Assembly: GCF_016805305.1 (NCBI RefSeq)
Contig: NZ_JAERQN010000009.1
Coordinates: forward strand, 186,001-250,000
DNA from: Falsiroseomonas ponticola
GTDB lineage: Bacteria > Pseudomonadota > Alphaproteobacteria > Acetobacterales > Acetobacteraceae
Reading direction: 5' to 3'
Length of the DNA: 64,000 bases
How positions within the stretch are numbered: position 1 is the first letter of the stretch; every line of letters begins with the position of its first letter. Below the pieces are notes generated by a model. The model was not told the origin of the DNA. It did no database searches and saw only the letters and a list, made by a program, of their open reading frames with translations. The position numbers were made by a program, and so were the translations under genes. Shown one piece after another: positions 1 through 7,795 of the stretch.

Positions 1-133
1 AAGGCGCGGAGATCGTCGGCCACGGTGCGCCAGGGGGCCAATCGCTTACATAGGTGGGCACGGCGGCGCCCCCGCTCGTCCCAAGCAACCGGATACCCAC
101 TGTCCGTCAACTGACAGAAGTTTGCCGCCTCGA

Positions 134-622
134 CTACAGCCGCGCCGCCTGTCGGAACAGCTCATCAACCTGCTCCGCCGTGGCGTGTCCTGCCGTGATC
201 AGCGCCGCGAACAGCGGGTCGCTTCGGCGCGCCTCAAACATCGTCGCCCAGGTGATGCGCGCGGCGAGCGCGGCGTCCTCCGGCAGGGTGGCGATGATTG
301 CGTCGAGCTGCGGCGGTCGCGCCCTTGTCTCGGCTGCGGCAAGCGCCTGGTCGGCGGTGAGGAAGCCACTCCCCAACAGCCCGAGGATCAGCTGCCGAAA
401 GGAGATGCTGGCAGGCACGGGGAGCGGTGGCGCGGGCGGCGCTTCGTAGGGCGCGACCGCGCCGGCCTCGCCTACCGCCAGCCGCGTCCAGATCTCGCGC
501 GCGTGCGGCAGCGTGTCGCTGGCGGTTGCCGTGAAGGCCACCCAGCCGAGGCTGCGGAAGTTCACCTCGAGCTCGATGCGGCTGCCCTCCGGATCGGCGG
601 CGCGGGCGTCGCGCAGGCCACC
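134..622 (-). pseudogene. Phage tail-gene fragment, copy A (5'-truncated)
   Basis: An open frame covers 134-565 and its similarity extends upstream to about 622. It encodes the same protein as the intact-looking gene at 4794-5411 and the shorter copy at 9096-9535. Shared blocks include NFRSLGWVAFTATASDTLPH, RQLILGLLGSGFLTA and ITWATM.EARRSDPL. Copy A begins abruptly at a GLRDARAADPEGSRIELEV block and lacks the N-terminal ~45 residues of the copy at 5.4 kb, so it looks decapitated. The family resembles small proteins encoded beside tail-fibre genes in alphaproteobacterial prophages. That assignment is inference from context. No promoter or ribosome-binding site is evident. Confidence 0.6.
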
Positions 623-641
623 GTCGCCATGAGCGCGGCGC

Positions 642-1460
642 TCATGAGTGCGCAGTTGTAGATGATCTTGTCGATGATTTTGACTCGCCGAGCCGGTTCG
701 CCGCCCAGGTCATCGAGTCCGCGATCTGTCCGCACAGCAGGGAGCGGACCGCGGTGCCGTCCCGCGCGGCGAATGCCGCTACGATGCGCTGCCGCGTATC
801 GCGCCCGTCACGCTGGCTGACATAGTCGGGATAGAGGAGTTGCCGGTAGGTGCCGACGCGCAGCCAGGCGCTGCCGATCAGGTCCAGCAGCGACGGCATC
901 CCCGCCGATGCGTAGAGCGTGAAATGGAAGCGCCGGACGCCCTCCATGTCCGCGACCAGATGCCTGCTCCTCCGTGCCTCGTAGAGAGCCTCCGCCGCGG
1001 CCTCGAGCTCCCGGACCGCCGGTTCTGTGGCGTTCATCGCGGCGCGCTCTGCTGCAAGGCCCTCGAGTGCGAGGCGGACGTCGCGCATCTCGAGGATCTT
1101 GGCCCGCGTCAGCTCCGGCACGCGCACCGAGCGGTTCGCCGCGCCGATCAGCGCGCCTTCCGCGACAAGGCGGCGGAGCGCGTCGCGAACCGGCATCGGG
1201 CTGACGCCGAGCATGTCCGCGCAGCTGCGGAGCGTCAGGCGTTGCCCCGGCGTGAAGCGGCCGGCGGCGAGCGCAGCCTGGAGTTCCAGATAGACGCGCT
1301 GATGCGCGAACGAATCCTCGGCGGTGCTCAAGGGGCAACCCACGCTGTTGTCGGGGTTGAGATGTAGGGCCGCGGCGATGGCCTGCGAAGACGCTGGCGT
1401 TAGATAATCGTGATCACAAATCCTGTTGACGCTCCCGAATTTAGCCGCATAGGCTCGCAA
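642..1460 (-). CDS. GntR-family (FCD type) transcriptional regulator
   Basis: This is a 272-aa repressor-like protein. A winged helix-turn-helix lies around residues 88-130 (the FTPGQRLTLRSCADMLGVSP part followed by PVRDALRRLVAEGAL). An all-helical FCD ligand-binding domain follows. It is divergent from the aldolase/Bug/lyase genes and probably controls them, with the intermediate of that pathway as ligand. The start is uncertain: ATG 1460 gives about 50 residues ahead of the usual GntR start, and GTG 1343 is an alternative that would leave both GATCACAAA repeats in the leader. The C-terminus ends next to phage debris, so the last residues (after MTWAANRLGE) may not be native. Confidence 0.8.
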   Translation of the reverse strand: MRAYAAKFGSVNRICDHDYLTPASSQAIAAALHLNPDNSVGCPLSTAEDSFAHQRVYLELQAALAAGRFTPGQRLTLRSCADMLGVSPMPVRDALRRLVAEGALIGAANRSVRVPELTRAKILEMRDVRLALEGLAAERAAMNATEPAVRELEAAAEALYEARRSRHLVADMEGVRRFHFTLYASAGMPSLLDLIGSAWLRVGTYRQLLYPDYVSQRDGRDTRQRIVAAFAARDGTAVRSLLCGQIADSMTWAANRLGESKSSTRSSTTAHS

Positions 1461-1483
1461 AAGTTCAAGTTTGCGATCACAAA
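1412..1483. promoter_or_regulatory. Candidate GntR operator pair (two GATCACAAA repeats)
   Basis: GATCACAAA occurs at 1412-1420 and again at 1475-1483, in the same orientation and 63 bp apart (six helical turns). Both lie around the divergent promoter of the GntR gene and the HpaI-type aldolase. Spacing and position suggest operator half-sites for the adjacent regulator. The role is inferred. Confidence 0.35.
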
Positions 1484-1495
1484 CGGCCCTCTGCC

Positions 1496-2296
1496 GTGTC
1501 CGAGGAAACGCCCATGCGCGAGAACGCGATCCGGAAGCTCTGGGCCGAGGGCAAGCCGGCCCTGATCGGCTGGCTCGGCATTCCCTCCAGCGTCTCGGCG
1601 GAGCTGATGGCGCGGGAGGGATGGGACTGCATCTGCCTCGACATGCAGCACGGCGCGATCGACTACGCCGATGCGCTGCCGATGCTGCAGGCCATCTCGA
1701 CGACCGATGCGACGCCGATGATCCGACTCGAGGGCAGCGATCCGGCGCGGATCGGCAAGCTGCTCGATGCCGGTGCGTATGGCGTCATCTGTCCCATGAT
1801 CAACACGGCCGCCGAGGCCGCGGCCTTCCTGCGGGCTTGCCACTACGGGCCGAAGGGCAACCGCAGTATCGGGCCGCTTCGCGCCGCGCTCTATGCCGGC
1901 GCGGACTACGTGAAGCACGCCAACGAGACGATCCTCGCGCTGCCGATGATCGAGACCAGGGAGGCGCTGGCGAATCTCGAGGAGATCCTCTCGGTGCCGG
2001 GCCTCGAGGCGATCTATGTCGGGCCGTCGGACCTGGCCGCCAGCATGGGCTATTCCTCCGGCTTCGATCCGGAATTCCCCGAGGTCTACGAGGCGATCCT
2101 CCACATCGCCGCACGGTGCCGCCACCACGGCGTCGTGGCCGGGATCCATGTCGGCTCCGTGGACTACGGGCAGCGCATGATCGCGGCCGGCTATCGCCTT
2201 CTCGCCTATCGCAGCGACTTCCGGCTCCTGCAGTGGATCTCGTCGCGCGCGCTTGCGGCGATGCGCCGTGGCGCGCCGGATCCCGCGGTTCCCTGA
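1496..2296 (+). CDS. HpcH/HpaI aldolase family protein
   Basis: A 266-aa class II pyruvate-type aldolase of the HpcH/HpaI family. Such enzymes cleave 2-keto-4-hydroxy acids to pyruvate and an aldehyde using a divalent metal. Diagnostic blocks are GWDCICLDMQHGAIDYADAL near residue 45, PMIETREAL near 145 and YVGPSDLAASMG near 180, the last typical of the substrate/phosphate loop. Length matches the family. The start is taken as GTG 1496; an in-frame ATG follows six codons later at 1514. It is the first gene of a plus-strand cluster with a Bug binding protein, a DapA-like lyase and a RidA protein. This suggests uptake and aldol cleavage of a hydroxy-keto or sugar-acid substrate. The exact substrate cannot be read from sequence. 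Confidence 0.85.
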   Translation: MSEETPMRENAIRKLWAEGKPALIGWLGIPSSVSAELMAREGWDCICLDMQHGAIDYADALPMLQAISTTDATPMIRLEGSDPARIGKLLDAGAYGVICPMINTAAEAAAFLRACHYGPKGNRSIGPLRAALYAGADYVKHANETILALPMIETREALANLEEILSVPGLEAIYVGPSDLAASMGYSSGFDPEFPEVYEAILHIAARCRHHGVVAGIHVGSVDYGQRMIAAGYRLLAYRSDFRLLQWISSRALAAMRRGAPDPAVP

Positions 2297-2325
2297 ACGC
2301 CACGCAACGCACAGAGGAGCAGATC

Positions 2326-3300
2326 ATGGAGATGCCCGTCCTGTCCCGCCGCAGCCTGCTTGGCGCGGCCGGCGTCGCCCTGTCGCCCGGGCTTGCGCAT
2401 GCGCAGGGCGGCTTCCCTGACCGGCCCATCCGCCTGATCATCCCCGTCCCGCCCGGGGGCATCACCGATGCGCTGGCGCGCGCCATCGGCGCGGCGGCCG
2501 GCCGGCACCTGCGCCAGCCGATCGTGGCCGACAACCGCCCAGGCGCGGCCGGCACGCTTGGCCCTGCGCAGATGGCGCGGTCCGCCGCGCCCGATGGCTA
2601 TACGATCAGCACGATGAACGCGACCGTGATGCGCATGCCGGTGCTCAATCGCGTCGAGTACGATCCGATGACGGACTTCACCTACATCATCCGGGTCGCC
2701 GCCTTCGCCTACGGCGTCGTGGTGCGCGCGGATGCGCCGTGGCGGACCTGGGACGAGATGATCGCCTATGTCCGCGCCAATCCCGGCAAGGTCTCCTATG
2801 GCAGCTTCGGCATCGGCGGGGCGGCCCATGTCGGCATGGAGCAGATCGCCGCGCATTACGGCCTGAACTGGGTGCACATCCCCTATCGCGGCGCGACGGA
2901 GAACTTCACCGCGCTGCTCAGCGGCGACATCCAGATCGCGGCCGATTCCTCGGGGTTCATGCCGCTGGTCCAGGCAGGCCGTCTCCGCTCGCTGGTGGTC
3001 TGGAGCGACCAGCGCCTCCGCAGGCTGCCGGACGTGCCCACGCTGCGCGAGGTCGGGATGGACCTGTCCATCACGCTGCCCTACGGCATCGCGGGCCCGA
3101 AGGGCATGCCGCCCGCGGTGGTGCAGATTCTGCACGACGCCTTCAAGGCCGGCATCGAGGATCCCGCGCACATGGAGGTGCTGGATCGCTTCGACATGGT
3201 GCCGGCGTATCTGAACACCGCCGACTACACGCGCTACGCGCTGGCCTTCTCGGAGGAACAGAAGACACTGCTGCCGCGCCTCGGCATCTCTAGCAACTGA
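2326..3300 (+). CDS. Bug-family tripartite tricarboxylate transporter substrate-binding protein
   Basis: A 324-aa periplasmic binding protein of the Bug (TctC-like) family. An N-terminal signal with a twin-arginine-like RRSLLGAAG core ends at AHAQG. The Bug signature follows at once (FPDRPIRLIIPVPPGGITD), and ADNRPGAAGTLG lies near residue 70. A GAGGAG ribosome-binding site about 8 nt before ATG 2326 fixes the start. No TctA/TctB membrane genes are nearby, as is usual for the many solitary Bug genes of Acetobacteraceae and Burkholderiales. Its neighbours suggest it captures the acid degraded by the aldolase and DapA-like enzymes. Confidence 0.9.
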   Translation: MEMPVLSRRSLLGAAGVALSPGLAHAQGGFPDRPIRLIIPVPPGGITDALARAIGAAAGRHLRQPIVADNRPGAAGTLGPAQMARSAAPDGYTISTMNATVMRMPVLNRVEYDPMTDFTYIIRVAAFAYGVVVRADAPWRTWDEMIAYVRANPGKVSYGSFGIGGAAHVGMEQIAAHYGLNWVHIPYRGATENFTALLSGDIQIAADSSGFMPLVQAGRLRSLVVWSDQRLRRLPDVPTLREVGMDLSITLPYGIAGPKGMPPAVVQILHDAFKAGIEDPAHMEVLDRFDMVPAYLNTADYTRYALAFSEEQKTLLPRLGISSN

Positions 3301-3322
3301 CGGCCGGCAGGATCCGCCGCCC

Positions 3323-4258
3323 ATGACCGCACGCCCGTCCTGGCAAGGTGTCCAGTCCGTTCTGGTAACGCCGTTCCGTGCGGATGGCGTCGTCGATCTC
3401 GATCGCTTCGAGGTCCTTGTCGATGCGAACATCGCCCATGGTGCCAGCGCCGTCATCGCCTGCGGCAGCACCGGCGAGTTCTACGCGATGACGGTCGCCG
3501 AGCGCACGGCGCTCTACCGCGCTGCGGTGCGCACGGCGGCAGGGCGCGTGCCGGTCATCGCCGGTGTCGCCGACCTGCGGACCGACGTCGTCCTGGACCT
3601 CTGCCGTGCCGCTGAGGCCAGCGGGTGCGACGGCCTCATGGCGTTGCCACCGATCTACGCGATGCCGGGCGAGGCGGAAATCGAGCATCACTACGCCCTC
3701 ATCGGTGCTGCGAGCGGCCTGCCGCTCATGCTCTACAACAGCCCTCGCCGCGTCGGCGTGAGCATGTCACCAGAGTTGGTGGCGCGGCTGGCCGCGAAGA
3801 TCCCCGCGGTCTGCGCGATCAAGGACAGTTCCGGCGATATCCTGCATCTCATGGAACTCGTGCGCGCGATCCGTGGGCGCCTCTCCGTCCTTGTCGGCTA
3901 CGAGACGCTGATCCGGCCGGCGCTCGCCTGCGGGGCGCAGGGCGTCGTCGGCATGGCGCACCAGATGGCCGGCGGCCTCGTGCGCGCCTATTTTGACGCC
4001 TGCGCGAGTGCCGACAGCGCGGAGGCCGACAGGCTGGAGCCCGGCATCTTCGCGCTCTATCGCTGCTTCAGGCTCGGCAGCTACTACGCCGGCATCAAGG
4101 CCGCGATGAACGTGCTCGGTCTTTCCGTTGGAGAGCCGAGGCCACCATTGCTGCCCTACGATCGGCAGCAATACGCCGCGGTCGAGGCCATCCTGCAGGA
4201 CGTGGGCGTCAGGGCGCTGATCGCGTCTGCTGCCGACCGGCCACTTGTCACACGATAG
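3323..4258 (+). CDS. DapA/dihydrodipicolinate-synthase-family lyase
   Basis: A 311-aa class I aldolase of the DHDPS/N-acetylneuraminate lyase/KDG aldolase family. The TIM barrel shows the early GSTGEF loop (ACGSTGEFYAMT, residues 46-57), the catalytic tyrosine region LMLYNSPRR near 137, and the Schiff-base lysine in AIKDSSGD near 166. It follows the Bug gene by 22 bp and is probably cotranscribed. In this setting a catabolic keto-acid aldolase or dehydratase is more likely than lysine biosynthesis, because the gene sits in a regulated uptake/aldolase cluster. The precise reaction is unknown. Confidence 0.85.
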   Translation: MTARPSWQGVQSVLVTPFRADGVVDLDRFEVLVDANIAHGASAVIACGSTGEFYAMTVAERTALYRAAVRTAAGRVPVIAGVADLRTDVVLDLCRAAEASGCDGLMALPPIYAMPGEAEIEHHYALIGAASGLPLMLYNSPRRVGVSMSPELVARLAAKIPAVCAIKDSSGDILHLMELVRAIRGRLSVLVGYETLIRPALACGAQGVVGMAHQMAGGLVRAYFDACASADSAEADRLEPGIFALYRCFRLGSYYAGIKAAMNVLGLSVGEPRPPLLPYDRQQYAAVEAILQDVGVRALIASAADRPLVTR

Positions 4259-4415
4259 ACGGCCCGAAGCCCTGTCGAGCATGCGACGCACCGAGCCACC
4301 ACAGGCGGCCTCGATTAGACGCCGGTGCAGGTGACGCGGTCTGCCTCGGCACGTGGATGCCGTGGTGGCGATGCCGGCCTTCTGCACTGCGACACCAGTA
4401 GGAAAGGCAGGAAGA

Positions 4416-4760
4416 ATGATCGAGCGCATCGACCGAACCCCGATCATGCATCGCGTGGTCCGGCATCAGGACACACTCTATCTGTCGGGGATCATCGCCG
4501 CCGATCTGGCGGCGCCGATGGCCGGGCAGACGAGGCAAGTGCTCGAGCGCCTGGAGGCGTTGCTCGCGCGCCATGGCAGCGGCCGATCCAAGGTGTTGGC
4601 GGCGACCATCTACCTCAGCGACATGACACAGAAGGCGGCGATGAACGAGGTGTGGATCTCGTGGTTCGCGGCTGAGGACCTTCCCGCACGCGCGACAATT
4701 GGCGTTGCCGATCTGGGTCCTGGCGTGCTCATCGAAGTTGTCGCGACAGCGGTTTGCTGA
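4416..4760 (+). CDS. RidA family (YjgF/YER057c/UK114) protein
   Basis: A 114-aa RidA-type protein. Family members form trimers and hydrolyse reactive enamines/imines or act as related deaminases. Visible blocks are TLYLSGIIA (residues 17-25), QVLERLEALLARHGS, and the end block VADLGPGVLIEVVATAV. The usual catalytic Arg in the R-x-x-x-x-v motif is represented by PARATIGVAD. Start ATG 4416 is preceded by an AGGAAG ribosome-binding site. A 157-bp gap separates it from the DapA-like gene, so it may have its own promoter or lie at the end of that operon. Confidence 0.85.
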   Translation: MIERIDRTPIMHRVVRHQDTLYLSGIIAADLAAPMAGQTRQVLERLEALLARHGSGRSKVLAATIYLSDMTQKAAMNEVWISWFAAEDLPARATIGVADLGPGVLIEVVATAVC

Positions 4761-4793
4761 GGCGAAAGGAGCATGGTCTGCGTGAAAGCATAA

Positions 4794-5411
4794 TCAGAGC
4801 CCCGCCGCACGCCGAAACAGCTCATCCACCTGCGCCGCCGTTGCGTGCCCCGCCGTGATGAGCGCCGTGACCAGCGGGTCGCTGCGGCGCGCCTCGCTCA
4901 TCGTCGCCCAGGTGATGCGCGCGGCGAGCGCGGCGTCGTCGGGCAGCGTGGCGACGATCGCCTCGAGCTGCGCCGGCCGTGCGCGCGTCTCGGCCGCAGC
5001 GAGCGCCTGCTCTGCGGTGAGGAACCCGCTCCCCAACAGCCCGAGGATCAGCTGCCGAAAAGAGACCGTCGTCGGCACCGGGAGCGGTGGTGCGAGTGGT
5101 GCTTCATAGGGCATGACCGCGTCGGCCTCGCCCGCCGCCAGCCGCGTCCAGACGTCCCGTGCATGCGGCAGCGTGTCGCTGGCCGTCGCCGTGAAGGCCA
5201 CCCAGCCGAGACTGCGGAAGTTCACCTCGAGCTCGATGCGGGAGCCCTCCGGATCGGCGGCGCGGGCGTCGCGCAGGCCGAGCACGTCAAGCGGCTGTGT
5301 GGCCGGGGCGCCGAGCGGCGTCGCGAGCGCGGTCTCGGCAGTGGGCGCGTCGACGTTGGCGTCGATCGCGCTGTCGATCATGGCGTCTTCCATGCCGTCG
5401 CTCATGGTCAT
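4794..5411 (-). CDS. Phage tail-associated protein, copy B (possible remnant)
   Basis: A 205-aa protein starting at ATG 5411 (or 5405). The first ~45 residues are acidic and low complexity (MTMSDGMEDAMIDSAIDANV). The conserved core follows, shared with copy A at 134-622 and, for the C-terminal ~90 residues, with copy C at 9096-9535. The core carries helical segments RQLILGLLGSGFLTAEQAL and ARITWATMSEARRSDPL. I recognise it only as a small protein of prophage tail regions; no enzymatic motif is visible. It stands alone between a RidA gene and an efflux-pump stub, with no other virion genes, so it is probably a leftover that still has an open frame. Confidence 0.55.
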   Translation of the reverse strand: MTMSDGMEDAMIDSAIDANVDAPTAETALATPLGAPATQPLDVLGLRDARAADPEGSRIELEVNFRSLGWVAFTATASDTLPHARDVWTRLAAGEADAVMPYEAPLAPPLPVPTTVSFRQLILGLLGSGFLTAEQALAAAETRARPAQLEAIVATLPDDAALAARITWATMSEARRSDPLVTALITAGHATAAQVDELFRRAAGL

Positions 5412-5556
5412 GCGATCCGCTGCCAGAGGGCGAGCTGCCAGGAGGTCGTGGCGCCTTCGTCGACCGATTAGGGCGGACTGAACCCGAGACAGCGCCTGGT
5501 GCCTGGGAGGGTGCTGGTGCTGTTCTCGATCCAGAGGTTGCCGCCGCCGATGGTCG

Positions 5557-5673
5557 ATGCGGCGGATCGAGACGGCGATCTGGGGCATCGTCGCGGCGCT
5601 GGTCGCGCTGGGCGCCGGCGGCGCGCAGGTGCTGCCGGTGCTGCGCGCGCTCGCCCAGGGCGTCAGCCCGTGA
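5557..5673 (+). CDS. Small single-span membrane peptide (38 aa), possible phage holin remnant
   Basis: ATG 5557 to TGA 5673 encodes 38 residues beginning MRRIETAIWGIVAALVALGA, a basic start followed by one hydrophobic span, ending ALAQGVSP. The stop overlaps a GTG (GTGA at 5670) that opens a further 27-residue frame to 5753. Size and single helix fit a holin-like peptide near phage debris. It could also be chance coding in GC-rich DNA. Confidence 0.3.
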   Translation: MRRIETAIWGIVAALVALGAGGAQVLPVLRALAQGVSP

Positions 5674-5749
5674 GTGCGGCACTCGATCCGGTGGTGCGAG
5701 CGTGCTCTGGTGTCCGTCGTGAGCCGCGCTCCGGGCAGAGACCGACGCA

Positions 5750-5914
5750 GTGACGGCAGCGCAGCAGCAGCAGCTCAGCATCAACATCATCGGCGGGCTG
5801 CTGGTCTCCCAGTAGCTGACGCTCTTCACCACGCCAGAGGTCTATAGCATGCTGGAACAAAGAGCAGCAGCGCGACGAGAGTGCTTGCGTCGCCTCGCCG
5901 CGCTAACGGAGTGA
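5750..5914 (+). pseudogene. Stub of an RND efflux-pump inner-membrane protein (C-terminus)
   Basis: Reading from about 5750, the translation gives LSINIIGGLLVSQ, an in-frame TAG, then LTLFTTPEVYSMLEQR. This is the characteristic last transmembrane segment of HAE1/MdtB-type RND transporters (pattern IvGGLlvSQ-LTLfTTPvvY). The frame runs on to TGA 5914 with a basic tail. Only about 50 residues of a ~1,030-residue protein remain, with a nonsense codon inside, so it is a dead fragment. It marks a large deletion in this stretch. Confidence 0.6.
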
Positions 5915-5927
5915 GGCGACTCGGCGC

Positions 5928-6773
5928 TCAGGCGAGGCTGAGGTCCAGCAGCCGGTCCGCATTGCGCCATAGTATCATCTCCCGCGCCGGCACCTTGATG
6001 TCGAGCTGCATAAAGCGCTCAACATAGGGCCCAAGCGGGCAGAAGGGATAGGCCGTGCCGAACAGCAGTTGCTCCGCAAGAAAGCTGTTCGCCGCGCGCA
6101 GGTAGTCGTCCATGCCGGGCAGGTCGATGAGATACATGTCCGGGCAGAGATAGAGATTCGGGCGGCGGAACGCGACCGAGACCATCTCCTGCACCCACGG
6201 CCAGCCTCCATGCGAGCAGATGACGGTCAGCTTCGGAAAATCCGCGAGCATGCGGTCCATGTGCGCGGGCGCAGTGTAGGTGATGTCTGGCCCGGCACCA
6301 CCGCCGGCCATAATCACCAGCGGCATGCCGGTGTCCTCGCAGTGCGCGTAGATCGGATAGAGCCGCCGGTCGTCGGCATGCAGCGGCGGTTCCATCACGC
6401 CGGGCTCGAGGTTCACCATTGCGAGGCCGAGGCGGCGGCATTCTTCGATCATCGCGACCGCGCGGCGACGATCAGTGGTATCAGCTGAGCCGATGCCGAT
6501 GAAGCGACCTGCATTCTCAGCAACGATCGCCGCGACATCCTCGTTCGGCACGCTGCCGAGGGTGGCCGTGGTGCGCCCGACGACGATGCCGCGCGTGATC
6601 CCCGCCGCGTCCATCTCCTGCAATAGCAGCGGCATCGACTGTGCCTGCACCGACGCTGCGGGTTCGAAGCCGAGCCGGCGCGTGTAGCGGTCGCGGTTGG
6701 CGGCGTTGGCATAGATCTTCGTTGCCAGGAATCCGCGCGACGGCGGACGCAGTCGGAAATCCACGATCGGCAT
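5928..6773 (-). CDS. Amidohydrolase_2-fold protein lacking canonical metal ligands
   Basis: A 281-aa TIM-barrel protein of the amidohydrolase 2 (ACMSD-like) family, started at MPIVDFRLRPPS (ATG 6773). Typical family members open with a metal-binding H-x-H. Here the same place reads DFRLRPP, and the late GTDYP-type catalytic aspartate is replaced in FGTAYPF. Histidines remain in YAHCED and ICSHGGWPW. The paralogue at 6925-7782 shows the same substitutions. The two genes are divergent, 151 bp apart. A Bug binding protein follows the paralogue, suggesting an uptake and hydrolysis or decarboxylation module. Activity may differ from classical metallo-amidohydrolases. Confidence 0.75.
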   Translation of the reverse strand: MPIVDFRLRPPSRGFLATKIYANAANRDRYTRRLGFEPAASVQAQSMPLLLQEMDAAGITRGIVVGRTTATLGSVPNEDVAAIVAENAGRFIGIGSADTTDRRRAVAMIEECRRLGLAMVNLEPGVMEPPLHADDRRLYPIYAHCEDTGMPLVIMAGGGAGPDITYTAPAHMDRMLADFPKLTVICSHGGWPWVQEMVSVAFRRPNLYLCPDMYLIDLPGMDDYLRAANSFLAEQLLFGTAYPFCPLGPYVERFMQLDIKVPAREMILWRNADRLLDLSLA

Positions 6774-6924
6774 ATGCGTCCTTCCCTTTCTTTCTGTGCG
6801 CCGCGCGAACATCGGTGCGTGGCGACGGGCTGCCTCACCATGCCCGTTGACACGCCATGCGAACAGGTGTGCGATTTACGGACAAGATGTGCTGCGCGCA
6901 TGGTACATCTGGGGGAAACGGGTC

Positions 6925-7782
6925 ATGATCATCGACTTCCGCGTGCGTCCGCCCTTCGGCGCCTTCACCTCGACCGCCATCTTCAATCCGCGGCCAGTGA
7001 ACCCGGCGCCCTGGGCGGCTCGGCCGCTGCAGATGAACATTCCCTACTACCGTTCCTTTGCGGAACGCTCGATGGACGCCTTTATCGAGGAGATGGATGC
7101 AGCCGGCATAGGACTAGGCGTCGTTATGGGCCGCCAGTCGCCGCCGCAATACGGCTCCGTCCCGAACGAGGACATCGTCGAGCTGGTGCGCCTGTATCCA
7201 AAGCGCTTCGTGGCCTTCGGCGGGATCGACGGCAGCAACCCCGATTCGGCAATGGCTGAGATCGAGAAATGCATCGCCTGGGGCTTCAAGGGCGTCGCCT
7301 TCGACAATGGCTGGTGCGACCCGCCTCTCTACGACGACGACGAGAAGCTGATGCCGCTCTATGCGCGCTGCGCAGAGGCGGGGCTTATCGTCTCCTTCAC
7401 CTCCAGCATCTTCGTTGGGCCGGACCTGACCTATTGCGATCCCGTGCACGTCCAGCGCGTGGCGCGGCGCTTTCCGAAGCTCAACATCGTCGTGCCGCAC
7501 GCGGCCTGGCCCTACACGGTGCAGATCTGCGCCGTCGCCTTCCAGTGCAGCAACGTTTACTTGGTGCCGGATTTCTATGGCCACATCCCTAACACGCCGG
7601 GCGCGGACGAGTACGTGAAGGCGGCGAACTACTACCTAGGCCACCGGCTGCTCTTCGCCAGCAGCTATCCCGTGCGACCGCTCGGCCAGAGCGTCGAGCA
7701 GTTCCGCGCGCTGCCCTTCGAATCCGACGAGATCCGGTGGCGTTGCCTAGGTGGCAATGCTGCGCGGCTGCTCGGCTTGTAG
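6925..7782 (+). CDS. Amidohydrolase_2-fold protein, paralogue of the divergent gene
   Basis: A 285-aa member of the amidohydrolase 2 family. Start ATG 6925 (MIIDFRVRPPFGAF) follows a GGGGGAAACGGG ribosome-binding stretch. It aligns with the divergent gene through the IDFRVRPP opening, VVMGRQSPPQYGSVPNEDIV (the other has GSVPNEDVA), a VVPHAAWPY block and a final ASSYPVRPLG block. The normal H-x-H opening and the Asp of the GTDYP loop are both absent. It lies 14 bp ahead of a Bug binding-protein gene, so the two are probably cotranscribed. The substrate is unknown; a cyclic lactone or carboxylic acid is an inference from the pairing with Bug. Confidence 0.75.
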   Translation: MIIDFRVRPPFGAFTSTAIFNPRPVNPAPWAARPLQMNIPYYRSFAERSMDAFIEEMDAAGIGLGVVMGRQSPPQYGSVPNEDIVELVRLYPKRFVAFGGIDGSNPDSAMAEIEKCIAWGFKGVAFDNGWCDPPLYDDDEKLMPLYARCAEAGLIVSFTSSIFVGPDLTYCDPVHVQRVARRFPKLNIVVPHAAWPYTVQICAVAFQCSNVYLVPDFYGHIPNTPGADEYVKAANYYLGHRLLFASSYPVRPLGQSVEQFRALPFESDEIRWRCLGGNAARLLGL

Positions 7783-7795
7783 AGGAAGACAGGCC

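Noticed and set aside
3323-4258. Housekeeping dapA for lysine synthesis
   Set aside because: Fold fits, but the gene lies in a regulated catabolic cluster with aldolase, Bug and RidA; biosynthetic dapA is normally elsewhere.
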